The notes beneath the pieces are model-generated. The model was given only the letters and a program-made list of their open reading frames with translations. It was not told the DNA's origin and ran no database searches. Shown here one piece after another: positions 1-9,017 of a DNA stretch of 64,000 nt. Position numbers and translations under genes: made by a program. The DNA is from Desulfosporosinus meridiei DSM 13257 (GTDB taxonomy: Bacteria > Bacillota > Desulfitobacteriia > Desulfitobacteriales > Desulfitobacteriaceae): NCBI RefSeq assembly GCF_000231385.2, contig NC_018515.1, forward strand, positions 3,058,501 to 3,122,500, written 5' to 3'. Numbering within the stretch: position 1 is the stretch's first letter; every line of letters starts with the position of its first letter.

Positions 1-860
1 ACTTGCTCGAATTTCTGTCCGGAATAAACCCGAATTTGATTAACTTTCTCACTCCAAAGGCCATTGGTTAAAACATCTTTCACTTTAAGTCTTCCGCCGG
101 TAATCTTCAGGTAGGTAAGGCGGTTCCCTTGCTCATCTCTTGCTATTTTAAATATTTTAGCCCCGAATTCCTCAGGGTAGGCAGGTATCAGGGCATACTG
201 CACTATACCCTGCATAAATTGCTCAACACCCTCTAATTTTAGAGCGGAACCAAAAAAGCATGGAAAAACTTTCCGCTCTGTGACAGATCTTTTAATCTGT
301 GAAGTTTCAATCTTCCCCGTTACCAGAAAGGTTTCCATCATCATTTCTTCACACATGGCCAGTTGATCGTAGAAATCCTCCGTGGGAACTTGCCCGAATT
401 CAATACACCCATCATGCAGCTGCTTTTTCAATTCTTTCATCAACTTGTCTTTATCAGTCCCAATCTGATCCATTTTATTGATAAAAAGAAAAACCGGTAT
501 CCGATAGGTGTGCAGGAGCCGCCATAATGTTTTGGTATGCCCCTGCACACCGTCCGCACCGCTTATCACTAAAATTGCATAATCCAGCACCTGAAGGGTT
601 CTTTCCATTTCAGCCGAGAAATCTACATGTCCCGGGGTATCCAGTAAGATAATCTGAGTCTCCCCTATTTCAAACATCGCCTGCTTGGAAAAAATGGTGA
701 TTCCTCTTGCTCTCTCTAGCTCATAATTATCTAAATAAGCATCCTTATTGTCCACCCTTCCCAATCTGCCGATTTTACCGCTCAAATAAAGCAGACTCTC
801 AGATAGTGTCGTCTTGCCCGCATCCACATGTGCCAATATGCCAATAACTAATTTTCTCAT
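1..860 (-). CDS. TetM-like ribosomal protection / EF-G-type GTPase (5' part, runs off the left edge)
   Basis: This is a translation-factor GTPase of the TetM/TetW/TetO type, which in tetracycline-resistant bacteria releases the drug from the ribosome at the cost of GTP. About 286 N-terminal residues lie in the window. The G domain is complete: P-loop AHVDAGKTT (residues 10-18), switch motif RGITI (52-56), DTPGH (74-78), NKMD (128-131) and a GSA motif near 210, followed by the start of domain II. The start is an ATG at 858-860, with a modest AAGGA about 14 bases upstream. Such proteins are common in clostridia, and many have no proven resistance role, so tetracycline resistance is an inference. 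The C-terminal domains IV and V, which contact the drug site, are outside the window. Confidence 0.85.
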   Translation of the reverse strand, partial: MRKLVIGILAHVDAGKTTLSESLLYLSGKIGRLGRVDNKDAYLDNYELERARGITIFSKQAMFEIGETQIILLDTPGHVDFSAEMERTLQVLDYAILVISGADGVQGHTKTLWRLLHTYRIPVFLFINKMDQIGTDKDKLMKELKKQLHDGCIEFGQVPTEDFYDQLAMCEEMMMETFLVTGKIETSQIKRSVTERKVFPCFFGSALKLEGVEQFMQGIVQYALIPAYPEEFGAKIFKIARDEQGNRLTYLKITGGRLKVKDVLTNGLWSEKVNQIRVYSGQKFEQ

Positions 861-938
861 AATCTATTTCAAATCCTTCTGTTTAGCTGCTTCAATAAGC
901 ACAGCAGTATCGGCGTTTATGTCGATTCTTCTATTATT

Positions 939-967
939 ATGATAACAGTAAGCTTAAAGTTTAACAA
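939..967 (-). promoter_or_regulatory. Possible sigma-A promoter for the TetM-like gene
   Basis: On the minus strand a TTGTTA hexamer (962-967) and a TATCAT hexamer (939-944) are separated by 17 bases. About 80 bases of leader follow before the TetM-like ATG. The leader contains an 18-codon stretch that reads like protein and stops (TAG) just before the gene, so a leader peptide is possible. This is weak evidence from sequence match only. Confidence 0.3.
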
Positions 968-1055
968 TTGAAATAGGAGAATGGGGAGAGGAAAGATTAT
1001 GGAAGGCGTTTTCCCCAATAAAGATTACTTTTCCATGAGAATCTTTATCGATAAT

Positions 1056-1095
1056 TAAAAAAATACAAAAAGCATCGCCTTCATAAACGATGCTT
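1056..1095 (-). terminator. Rho-independent terminator of the diguanylate cyclase operon
   Basis: An 8-bp stem (AAGCATCG/CGATGCTT, arms 1070-1077 and 1088-1095) lies just past the stop of the diguanylate cyclase. On the minus strand it is followed by a T-rich run. Confidence 0.8.
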
Positions 1096-1104
1096 GAGAC
1101 AAAG

Positions 1105-2964
1105 TTATACCACATTTTCGCTCTTTTCATCTGCTTTGAAGATACACTGGTTTCTGCCGGCTAATTTGCCCTGATAAAGAGCCTCATCTGCTCTGGCTAT
1201 TAAAATGTCCAGAGAGGTGTTTTCCCTGTATTGACATAATCCAACAGTAATAGTAATGCTTTTGCCGATGTCTCCGTGCCGGTATTCCGCTACTGCCCTG
1301 CGTATCTCATTGGCCTTTTTTAAAATCGAATCAAACTCATCCATCTCCAGTACTATTAAGAATTCCTCACCGCCCCATCGACCAACAAAACCACAGTCGC
1401 CAATGGCAGTACTTATGATTGAAGATAAAAGCACAAGGATTTCGTCACCCTTAACATGCCCGTAGTGATCGTTAATCTCTTTAAAATGATCAATATCAGC
1501 TAAGCCAATATAAAAGCTTCTTTTCTGCTCAATTAGTTCCTTGATTTTGGCAAACACCAACCGCCTGTTAGGTAATTTTGTCAGGTAATCCGTTTTAGAC
1601 ATGACTTCCATTTCCTCCAAGGCATTTTGCAAATCGGAAGTCCGTTCCTTAACCAGAGATTCAAGATTACTGTTCAAAAGCTTAAGCTCTGACAAAATAG
1701 CCTTATTTTCTGCCGAGAGTTGCTCAGCTTTTGTAAAGGCATTGGAAAATCTGGCAGACAAGGTATAGGCCTGGGTAAGGGTAAATACTGCAACGCCGAA
1801 GGGAATTAGTGAAGGTGTATTGCGAAGTGTGATTTGATAAATAAAATCGTTGATAAAGGTTATCCCTAAAAAAGCGAAACCCAGAAAAACGATATTGGCA
1901 AAAGGAACACTTTGCCATATTCCAATAACCAGGCGAATCATGGCATAGCCTAATAAGGCAAATCCAAATACAGCATAAATCATCAGTAGTCTGTCCGCTG
2001 AACTATAGGGAATCCAAAGAAAGAGCAAACCAAACAATGATCCCAGAGTGATACTGACCCTGACGAACCATTTGGGGAATAGGCCATCCAAGGTATAGTA
2101 TAAGAATCCACACAAAGCTGCAAATCCAATAAACACAGATAGATAAGCCATTCGTCCGTAAACAAAAAAACTGAGATTCAAATGACTTGGTAAAAAGCGT
2201 TCGCCTACCAATAACATACGAAGTGAAAACAAAAGGCAAAAAACCCCGAAATAGAGTGGTGCTCGATCCTTTGTCCGCATAATATACAGACCAAAATGAT
2301 AGATCCCCATAATAAGCAGCATACCAAAAAGGAACAAATCTCTGCCTAAACCCAACTGTACTTCTTGTGAAATCTGGGAGGCTAAGCCGATTTTGGGTGC
2401 CACAATGGTACAATCTTCCGCTGTAAAATCGGATGTATGATAAATTAGCTCAACTTCATTACTTTCCGGGTTAAAGTAGGTGGTGAGTATATTGTAGTAA
2501 GGTACGCTATTCTCCCGGCTCGCTCCGACTTTTCCCACTTCACCCTGCAAATCGCCGTCAAGGTAGAGTTTAAAGGATGTCAGTATGATGCCTGTCCTGA
2601 GTCCGTAAGTCTTCCTACCTTCAGGCAGTTTTATAACGAGCCTCATCGTACCGTAGAATTTGTTTTCCGCAAAAGGCTTGAAACGCGCCATGCTCTCTTT
2701 GGTGCTGGGTATTTCAAGAGCTGTTGGCATAACATTAACGCCCCGCACAAAGTCTTCATGAGTCAGAAACCGATTAAAGTAGAATGACCAGGCGCCTGCT
2801 AAGCAAACAATTCCATTGTTCTCAAATGACCAGTTGCTTAAATCCAGGACACCGTTGATTGGTTTTGGTGGCTGCGCGGCAGTTGGTTTGTTTAAAAATA
2901 ATGCAGCTGATAAAAGGATAATTAGCACTAAAATTACAAATATCGTAGCGATTTTCTTACTCAT
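1105..2964 (-). CDS. Diguanylate cyclase with 7TMR-DISM membrane sensor
   Basis: The protein (619 aa) should make cyclic di-GMP from two GTP in response to an extracellular signal. An N-terminal membrane anchor (about 5-25) is followed by an extracytoplasmic beta-rich region of the DISM type (about 40-195). Then come seven hydrophobic helices (about 205-400), a short coiled coil and a C-terminal GGDEF domain. The active-site motif is GGEEF at 531-535. The four residues where the inhibitory RxxD I-site would sit do not match RxxD, so product inhibition is not expected. It follows the amidase gene by 10 bases and is probably co-transcribed with it. The ligand cannot be told from the sequence. 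A c-di-GMP riboswitch occurs at 27.1 kb in the same window. Confidence 0.9.
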   Translation of the reverse strand: MSKKIATIFVILVLIILLSAALFLNKPTAAQPPKPINGVLDLSNWSFENNGIVCLAGAWSFYFNRFLTHEDFVRGVNVMPTALEIPSTKESMARFKPFAENKFYGTMRLVIKLPEGRKTYGLRTGIILTSFKLYLDGDLQGEVGKVGASRENSVPYYNILTTYFNPESNEVELIYHTSDFTAEDCTIVAPKIGLASQISQEVQLGLGRDLFLFGMLLIMGIYHFGLYIMRTKDRAPLYFGVFCLLFSLRMLLVGERFLPSHLNLSFFVYGRMAYLSVFIGFAALCGFLYYTLDGLFPKWFVRVSITLGSLFGLLFLWIPYSSADRLLMIYAVFGFALLGYAMIRLVIGIWQSVPFANIVFLGFAFLGITFINDFIYQITLRNTPSLIPFGVAVFTLTQAYTLSARFSNAFTKAEQLSAENKAILSELKLLNSNLESLVKERTSDLQNALEEMEVMSKTDYLTKLPNRRLVFAKIKELIEQKRSFYIGLADIDHFKEINDHYGHVKGDEILVLLSSIISTAIGDCGFVGRWGGEEFLIVLEMDEFDSILKKANEIRRAVAEYRHGDIGKSITITVGLCQYRENTSLDILIARADEALYQGKLAGRNQCIFKADEKSENVV

Positions 2965-2974
2965 AATATCATCT

Positions 2975-3610
2975 CTATTTATTCAATCTGGCCCCGTCAA
3001 TAAAGTGAAAAGGCTGCAGGGATGGTATATTGTCGCCTTTGTTAAAGTCATCCGGGCAATACCCGTTTGCTACGTATTCTGTAGAGATGAATCCCATCGC
3101 CATGAAGGTCTCTGCCGTTAATTCGCTGCAAAACACTTCCTTATCGGGCGCTGGTTTATTAAAAGACCTACCTTCTATGTAATATTTCAAGGCATTTTCA
3201 GCATTTGGAAATCCACGATCATGAACTTTGTACATGAAATCCTTAAGTTGTTCCAGCTCCGGTTGCTTCAACGAACGATTTAAATATTTCACCAAAAAAT
3301 GCGTATCATAATGTTGATTAACATCTACCTGGATACGATCATGCAGTGATACGAGCATGGGGCCGTTTTCTTTTGGTTTGCCTGACAGGTAATCCGTCAG
3401 GCCGTCACCGGAGGCTGTCGACTCCCAAAAAAGAGGTTCTTTACCGGTCATGCCGATGTCTTTGGGTAAAACAACCATACCAACGTGTGACCAGAATGAC
3501 CATTCAATCAATTCAATCAGCTTACTTGTCCTTTGAACACCATGGAATAAAATCAGATCTCCGGTTTTGAGGCTGTCTTTTACATCATCGTAAGCTATCT
3601 CTCTAATCAT
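2975..3610 (-). CDS. YiiX-like permuted papain-type amidase/peptidase
   Basis: This 211-aa protein resembles the permuted NlpC/P60 (YiiX/YaeF, C92-like) cysteine hydrolases. Near the N terminus is the TGDLILF strand, then a histidine in SHVGMVV, and the likely nucleophile cysteine in FCSELTAE near the C terminus. That order of His before Cys is the permuted arrangement. I prefer the ATG at 3610, which has AAGGGTG nine bases upstream, over the in-frame GTG at 3622 inside that site. No signal peptide is visible, so it should act in the cytoplasm or at the inner membrane face. It is the first gene of a two-gene unit with the diguanylate cyclase. The stop is TAG with a TGA two codons later. The substrate is unknown. 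Confidence 0.6.
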   Translation of the reverse strand: MIREIAYDDVKDSLKTGDLILFHGVQRTSKLIELIEWSFWSHVGMVVLPKDIGMTGKEPLFWESTASGDGLTDYLSGKPKENGPMLVSLHDRIQVDVNQHYDTHFLVKYLNRSLKQPELEQLKDFMYKVHDRGFPNAENALKYYIEGRSFNKPAPDKEVFCSELTAETFMAMGFISTEYVANGYCPDDFNKGDNIPSLQPFHFIDGARLNK

Positions 3611-3832
3611 AATCTTAATCACCCTTTGAATTTATTTGGAAATACTTTTCCCCGCTCCAACCCTTTGTTAAATCACCTTTCATTTTAGACACCAATTATT
3701 ATTTTTCGAGTTATCCATTAATATTTCCGCATGATTTGGTTATTCCCTTCCAAGACATTGGAAAAAAGTAAAAAAAATTAAGATCAGGTCTATAGACGGC
3801 GGAACAGGCGTTGGATAGATAAAGGAGGGAAC

Positions 3833-3850
3833 ATGAATTTATCTAAATGA
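3833..3850 (+). other. Five-codon mini-ORF with a near-perfect RBS, in a 416-base gene-free stretch
   Basis: Between the amidase start (3610) and the GNAT stop (4027) the only gene-like signal is AAAGGAGGG (3821-3829) placed correctly before ATG-AAT-TTA-TCT-AAA-TGA (peptide MNLSK). The ORF runs straight into the hairpin at 3853-3890. It could be a leader peptide, or the stump of a lost gene. Nothing else is recognisable in this stretch. Confidence 0.3.
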
Positions 3851-3852
3851 AA

Positions 3853-3890
3853 ATACCCCTCGATTTTTGATATTGAAAATCGGGGGGTAT
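3853..3890 (-). terminator. Hairpin terminator downstream of the GNAT gene
   Basis: A 15-bp stem (3853-3867 with 3876-3890, one mismatch) has a loop of eight bases. On the minus strand it is followed by TTTTCATTT. It could work in both directions. Confidence 0.6.
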
Positions 3891-4026
3891 CTTTAGTCAA
3901 TCTATTAATTCTGCCGCTACTCTCCATTTAGGTTAGCTTGGAGGTTTGCCGTTGTCAATTCACAATAAGAATTGAGGTTCCGCTGCTGGTCTTTGAAAAT
4001 GATTTATCAGAATGCTAAACCTCATT

Positions 4027-4602
4027 TTATAATCCGTGAAAATCCGTAATTGGAATTACCGGTTTTGGATTGCAATTATGTTCTCCAATCATTTTCTCCA
4101 TCCAAATCATATCGTACCAAGTATTAAACTTGTATCCGCACTTTGTAAAATGTCCTACCTTCTTATACCCTAATTGATTATGAAAATATGTACTCCCATT
4201 AGTAAGATAACCATCCTCGGTGGTGGTATATGCGATGCAAGCATTGAGGTTAAGAATATTTTGCTGCCTTAATATTTCTTCCAAAGCTAAATATAATTTC
4301 TTACCAACACCTTTACCTCGGCAATCCTGCCTTAGATATACGGTGGTCTCCACTGCCCAATCATATGCCGCCCGCTCTTTAAATGCTGACGCATAGGCAT
4401 AACCAATAATCCGCTTGTTTTCTGTTGCAACCAGGTAAGGATATTTCTTGGTTATATTGCTAATTCTTTCTGCAAACGCTTGAACAGAAGGAACCTCATA
4501 TTCAAAAGTAATAGCGGTATTTGTTACATAAGGTGCGTATATTTCTAAAATTTTTTCGGCATCTTCTTTAGTTGCCAGACGCCATGTGATGTCTGTCTCC
4601 AA
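4027..4602 (-). CDS. GNAT N-acetyltransferase, phosphinothricin acetyltransferase-like
   Basis: A 191-aa acyl-CoA N-acyltransferase of the Pat/YncA type. Such enzymes acetylate small amino compounds such as phosphinothricin or methionine sulfoximine. The acetyl-CoA pyrophosphate-binding signature is QDCRGKGVGKKLY near residue 98. The family's ATTVYL-like strand (VETTVYL) precedes it and a GYKKVG turn follows near the end. The start is TTG, supported by GGAAGGG six bases upstream; no better ATG exists. It is transcribed in the same direction as the DAHP synthase, but a terminator separates them. The natural substrate is not predictable. Confidence 0.8.
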   Translation of the reverse strand: METDITWRLATKEDAEKILEIYAPYVTNTAITFEYEVPSVQAFAERISNITKKYPYLVATENKRIIGYAYASAFKERAAYDWAVETTVYLRQDCRGKGVGKKLYLALEEILRQQNILNLNACIAYTTTEDGYLTNGSTYFHNQLGYKKVGHFTKCGYKFNTWYDMIWMEKMIGEHNCNPKPVIPITDFHGL

Positions 4603-4633
4603 TTTTTGCCCTTCCTTTCACAAATTAAACTAC

Positions 4634-4660
4634 CAAAAAAGGCCAAACCGTGGCCTTTTA
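4634..4660 (-). terminator. Terminator after DAHP synthase
   Basis: Perfect 8-bp stem AAAAGGCC/GGCCTTTT (4637-4644 and 4652-4659), six bases past the stop codon and followed by a T run on the minus strand. Confidence 0.75.
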
Positions 4661-4665
4661 ATAAC

Positions 4666-5694
4666 TTAACTATTCTCTGCAATATAGTAAATAAGCTTTT
4701 CTGTACTCTCCCAACCCAGGCATGAATCTGTAATAGATTTTCCGTAGATATTTTCATCGATACCTTGTCTGCCTTCAACCAAATAGCTTTCAATCATCAA
4801 ACCTTTAATCATTTTCTTGAGTAACCCATCGTACTTTCTACTTAATAAAACTTCTCGAGCGATTCTCGGCTGTTCATAAAAACGTTTCATTGAATTAGCA
4901 TGGTTGACATCGACGATAATAGCCGGATTTTTAAGGTCTAGTTTTTCATACTCGGCAGCAGTATGAATCAGATCTTCGAAGTGATAATTGGGGATATTTC
5001 GTCCAGTGAAGTCGACGGCCCCTCTTAAAATGGCATGAGAGTATGGATTTCCTTGGGTATCGACTTCCCAGCCGTTATAGATAAAGGTATGGCTGCTCTG
5101 AGCAGCAATAATTGAGTTTAACATAACAGTTAGATCTCCGCTGGTGGGATTTTTCATACCAATCGGTAAGTCAATTCCACTGACAGTCAGGCGATGCTGC
5201 TGATTTTCCACCGACCGTGCCCCTATAGCGATATAACCTAAAACATCTGCGAGATAACTATAGTTTTCCGGATATAACATTTCATCAGCTGCCGGCATAC
5301 CAAATTCGGATAATGCTCTGATATGCAGTCTGCGAATAGCTTTAATTCCCTCACACAAATCAGGCTTTTTCCCGGGGTCGGGTTGGTGAACCATACCTTT
5401 ATACCCCTCGCCTGTAGTACGAGGCTTGTTTGTATAAATTCTCGGTATGATTAATAGTCGGTCTTTCACCTTTTCCTGAACTTCAGCCAATTTCTCGATA
5501 TAATCACAGACAGAATCCTCATTATCCGCCGAGCAAGGGCCGATAATCAGGATAAATCGATCATCTTGATTGGTAAAGACATTTCTCATTTCGTCAACTC
5601 GTTTGTCGCGCAGACTACTTATATGTTTAGGTAACGGTAACTGCTCAATGATTTCTTCAGCAGTCGGTATTCGTTTAATAAATTTCATGCTCAT
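4666..5694 (-). CDS. aroF: 3-deoxy-7-phosphoheptulonate synthase (DAHP synthase, class I AroG type)
   Basis: This enzyme condenses phosphoenolpyruvate with erythrose 4-phosphate, the first step of the shikimate pathway. The length (342 aa) and motifs fit the E. coli AroF/G/H type: IIGPCSADN near residue 50, NKPRTT near 89, the KNPTSGD loop near 184 and IIVDVNHANS near 256. These supply the metal and substrate ligands. The start ATG at 5694 has GAGGAG eight bases upstream. No other aromatic amino acid gene is adjacent. The symbol could equally be aroG or aroH, because the feedback specificity (Phe, Tyr or Trp) cannot be read from the sequence. Confidence 0.93.
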   Translation of the reverse strand: MSMKFIKRIPTAEEIIEQLPLPKHISSLRDKRVDEMRNVFTNQDDRFILIIGPCSADNEDSVCDYIEKLAEVQEKVKDRLLIIPRIYTNKPRTTGEGYKGMVHQPDPGKKPDLCEGIKAIRRLHIRALSEFGMPAADEMLYPENYSYLADVLGYIAIGARSVENQQHRLTVSGIDLPIGMKNPTSGDLTVMLNSIIAAQSSHTFIYNGWEVDTQGNPYSHAILRGAVDFTGRNIPNYHFEDLIHTAAEYEKLDLKNPAIIVDVNHANSMKRFYEQPRIAREVLLSRKYDGLLKKMIKGLMIESYLVEGRQGIDENIYGKSITDSCLGWESTEKLIYYIAENS

Positions 5695-5773
5695 ACCAGT
5701 GCTCCTCGCCCCATTTAATAACTAAAGTATAAATCAAATCCAGAAAAACGCAACTATAAGGACTCCCTGCAAT

Positions 5774-8230
5774 TCATTTAAGCTGCTGATTATTCCGAAA
5801 AAAATCCTGCCAAGGATCACTGCCGCCAATCCTCCGGAGGGCCTCCGCCATATTGACATCGTCAGGAGCCACCGTGTCCAGTTCAGCCCAGGGGATAGGC
5901 ATGGACACTCCGGCTCCGTTCCTAGCTCTCAGGGAATAGGGGGCTATGCTGGTAGCACCTCTGCCGTTGCGAATCCAGTCGATGAAGATCTTGTTGGTAC
6001 GCTTAGCCTTTCTCACATTGCTAGTATAACGATCAGGCCACTTCTGTTCCATCACTTCGGCAACGCGCCTGGCAAAATCGTGAAACCTCTCCCAAGTCAC
6101 GGCCGGTTTTAAGGGGACGACTACATGGTACCCTTTGCCGCCACTGGTCTTGAGGTAAGATTTTAGGGAAAGCTCGGCCAGAATATTTTTCACATCCCGC
6201 ACACCTTGACGCACTCTGCTCAGATCCATTCCTTCGTCAGGATCCAGATCAAATACCATCAGGTCAGGTTCTTCCAGATGCTCCACACGGCTCCCCCAGA
6301 TATGAAATTCCAGGGTGCCCATTTGTGCTTCAGCGATCAGCCCGGTGGGGGCCTCAATATAAAAGTAGTCTTCTTGTTCTCCGCTGCCGGTAGAAATAGG
6401 GATAGTGACAATTCCTTTGCTTCCCGGAACGGGATGCTTCTTATAAAAGCAAGCCTGGGCTATGCCTTTGGGACAGCGGACAATGCTGAGAATCCTATGG
6501 CTCACATAGGGCAGCATACGCTCTGCCACCTGAGCGTAATACCGGATCACATCCAGTTTGGTGATTTCCGAGTCGGCAAAGATCACTTTGTCCGGGTTAG
6601 AAATCTTGATTCCTTCGATGATGATCCCGTTGGTGTTTGCTTCCACAAGGCTCTCCGTTTTTTTAACAGCTGATGGAGACAGTGTTTCGTTATCCTCTCT
6701 ATCTTCATCCGCTGTTTCTTGTCTAATATCCTTAGGATTCTTATCCCTCCGCAGACCTTTGAAGCTGCCCTGTCTTAACTGATGATCTGCGGTCCATTCG
6801 GCAAATTTGATTTCCGCCACCAATTCAGGTTCCAGCCAGGTGATCCTTTCATTGGATCGGGGCTTGGGCGCACACTGGAAAGGGGACTCTCCTCTCTGTA
6901 GGCCAGCAAATTCGCCCTCCAGCTTTTTTATATCCGCTTCGCTCAAGCCAGTGCCGGCCCGGCCGGCATAGACTAATTCCCCCCTTGCATAAACGCCTAG
7001 GAGCAAGGAACTTATTCCGCTGGTTTTTTTGTCAGAAAGGGTATACCCTCCGATCACAAATTCCTGCCTTTTATCGCATTTAAGCTTGATCCAGTCCCCG
7101 TTTCTTGCTCCGCTATAGAAGGAATCGGCTTTTTTACCGATTATCCCTTCCATATCCCCTTCACAGGCCGCCCGAAAACTCTCTTTGCCATTTCCTCTTA
7201 CATGCCGGCTGTAGTGGAGATTTTCAGGGGCATCCTGCATCAAGTCTGCCAATCTTTCCTTCCTATCAATCAGGCGCTGGCCCCTGAGGTCTGTTCCATC
7301 CAGGGCCAGGAGGTCAAAGACGATATAGGTCAGGTTTTTGCCCTGGGGATTTTTCAGATAGTTCTGCAGGGCCTGAAAGTCCGTCTTGCCTGCTGGATCC
7401 GTGATGGCCATTTCGCCGTCCAGAATTATCGCCCGGCCCACCGCCCATTCAGTAAGGGAAGAGGCGACATCCTGGAATCTCTTTGTATAATCATGGCCGT
7501 TCCTGGTAATCAACCGGACACTGTTGCTTTCAATATAGGCCAGTATTCTGTAGCCATCGTATTTCAACTCATAAAGCCAATCCTCACCCTTAGGAGGCGT
7601 ATGAACTAATTGGGCCAACTGTACACCGGTACTGCTGAAGGGGTTCTTCGTAATTTTTTCCTCTTCCCCTTCTTCAATTTCCGTCATGGTGCGTCCGGTT
7701 CTGATGCTGGTGGTAAATTCGGAAATCCCCTGGGCATTATTAGCATACTCATCTTTTTCTTTAAGCAACAGCCAGTTATCCTGCTTCTCCCCCGCTTTCC
7801 CTTTCAAGCGCACCAGAGCCCACTTGCCCTTAAGCCTGCGTCCTTTCAGAACAAACTTCAGCATTCCGGCACTGAGTCCTTCAGCTACATCACCAGAGGG
7901 TTCCCAGTACCCTTCATCCCAGAGCATAACCACACCGCCGCCATATTCCCCTCGGGGAATCGTCCCCTCAAAGTTTCTGTATTCCAAAGGATGCTCCTCC
8001 ACCTTTATGGCCAGCCTCTTGTCACGAGTATCATAGGAAGGGCCCTTGGGCACTGCCCAGCTCAATAAAGCTCCCTCCCATTCCAGGCGGAAGTCGTAGT
8101 GATCTCTGCGAGCCAAATGGTGCTGAACCACATACCTCAGACCCTCTTGGGCAACTTCTGTTATCCCTTCCGGTTCTGAGGTTCTGGTGAAATTTCTTTT
8201 TTGATTGTACTCGTCGAGTTTTTCGGTCAT
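5774..8230 (-). CDS. ligD: Multifunctional non-homologous end-joining DNA ligase LigD (PE-Lig-Pol)
   Basis: LigD repairs double-strand breaks with Ku. All three modules are present in 818 residues. The N-terminal 3'-phosphoesterase spans about 1-160, with the HHLARRDHYDFRL signature at 37-49 and RGEYGGG at 93-99. The ATP-dependent ligase spans about 200-500, with the nucleotidyl-lysine K223 in ELKYDGYR and DGEMA downstream. The C-terminal primase-like polymerase spans about 535-810, with the metal-binding DLDPD motif. This PE-Lig-Pol order is that of the Pseudomonas enzyme, whereas Bacillus LigD lacks the PE domain. No ku gene is in the window. The ATG at 8230 has only a distant AAGGA. Confidence 0.95.
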   Translation of the reverse strand: MTEKLDEYNQKRNFTRTSEPEGITEVAQEGLRYVVQHHLARRDHYDFRLEWEGALLSWAVPKGPSYDTRDKRLAIKVEEHPLEYRNFEGTIPRGEYGGGVVMLWDEGYWEPSGDVAEGLSAGMLKFVLKGRRLKGKWALVRLKGKAGEKQDNWLLLKEKDEYANNAQGISEFTTSIRTGRTMTEIEEGEEEKITKNPFSSTGVQLAQLVHTPPKGEDWLYELKYDGYRILAYIESNSVRLITRNGHDYTKRFQDVASSLTEWAVGRAIILDGEMAITDPAGKTDFQALQNYLKNPQGKNLTYIVFDLLALDGTDLRGQRLIDRKERLADLMQDAPENLHYSRHVRGNGKESFRAACEGDMEGIIGKKADSFYSGARNGDWIKLKCDKRQEFVIGGYTLSDKKTSGISSLLLGVYARGELVYAGRAGTGLSEADIKKLEGEFAGLQRGESPFQCAPKPRSNERITWLEPELVAEIKFAEWTADHQLRQGSFKGLRRDKNPKDIRQETADEDREDNETLSPSAVKKTESLVEANTNGIIIEGIKISNPDKVIFADSEITKLDVIRYYAQVAERMLPYVSHRILSIVRCPKGIAQACFYKKHPVPGSKGIVTIPISTGSGEQEDYFYIEAPTGLIAEAQMGTLEFHIWGSRVEHLEEPDLMVFDLDPDEGMDLSRVRQGVRDVKNILAELSLKSYLKTSGGKGYHVVVPLKPAVTWERFHDFARRVAEVMEQKWPDRYTSNVRKAKRTNKIFIDWIRNGRGATSIAPYSLRARNGAGVSMPIPWAELDTVAPDDVNMAEALRRIGGSDPWQDFFRNNQQLK

Positions 8231-8331
8231 CTAATCACGCCGGTTCCTTCTCATCTAGGATTTTGATAAGCCTCCGAGCTATTGTTTCCAATTGAATTAT
8301 AAGTATCCCCTTTTTTCCCACACGCTTTCCG

Positions 8332-8652
8332 CTAGAACTGTTTTTCAAGTTTTGATAAAAACTGGTTCAATGATTCATTGATATCAATATTCATACGTTC
8401 TGCCAAGACAATTAGCCACCATATGCACTCGCTAAGTTTATGCTCCAATTCAGATACTGTATTACCGCCTTTTGGCCAACGCTCCTGCTGAGACATGGTC
8501 AAACGACCCACCAAGCCGGCATCAGTCAAGAAAGCTAAGGCATCCTCTTCCACGGTCCATTCTGATCCATGATGCTGTCGTTCCAGTTGTTGATAGAGTT
8601 TTCTTATTTGAATGCAACGTTCAACTACCTCGCTAAAATTCATATTATTCAT
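8332..8652 (-). CDS. MazG-like nucleotide pyrophosphohydrolase-family protein
   Basis: A 106-aa all-helical protein resembling the small MazG-like proteins, which belong to the all-alpha NTP pyrophosphohydrolase fold that hydrolyses non-canonical NTPs. The helix pair around TVEEDALAFLTDAG (33-46) and the region SELEHKLSECIWWL (67-80) match the family pattern, but only part of the usual ExxE/ExxD metal cluster is obvious. Activity is therefore uncertain. The start ATG has AGGAGGGG at good spacing. It stands alone, about 100 bases upstream of ligD on the same strand, so co-transcription with ligD is possible. The stop is TAG. Confidence 0.6.
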   Translation of the reverse strand: MNNMNFSEVVERCIQIRKLYQQLERQHHGSEWTVEEDALAFLTDAGLVGRLTMSQQERWPKGGNTVSELEHKLSECIWWLIVLAERMNIDINESLNQFLSKLEKQF

Positions 8653-9017
8653 GGTTTCCCCTCCTTTTTCCGAATACTTTTTGCTTATCTGTTATGGAAT
8701 CACACGTTGTTATTCTACGATATCAAACTTGAAGGCAGCATGTCATATTAAGTAATCAAAATTTATTTCTTTCCACTAACAAAGTGCTATATACCCCTTG
8801 TCATACTATTAAAGCTGAGAGTTAACATGAAATATTCAAAAACCGAAAAGTAACTGTAGATAACAGAAGTTGGTGGCCAGATAACTTGCTCTTTAGTAAA
8901 AATTCTTAACAATATCTTTGAACTTATGGGAAGGTGAAGAAGGAATTAAAGAGCAAAATGTAGAAATTCGAATGTTACATTATAGAATGGGAAATTGGAA
9001 TATGAGGGTGATTACTA
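8653..9017. other. Intergenic region between two divergent genes
   Basis: This AT-rich stretch should hold the promoters of the MazG-like gene (left) and the methyltransferase (right). I see no hairpin, riboswitch or ORF in it that I can support. Confidence 0.4.

Noticed and set aside
2003-2413. Second minus-strand ORF overlapping the diguanylate cyclase
   Set aside because: Out of frame within the seven-helix region; hydrophobic only because the real frame is. No ribosome site.
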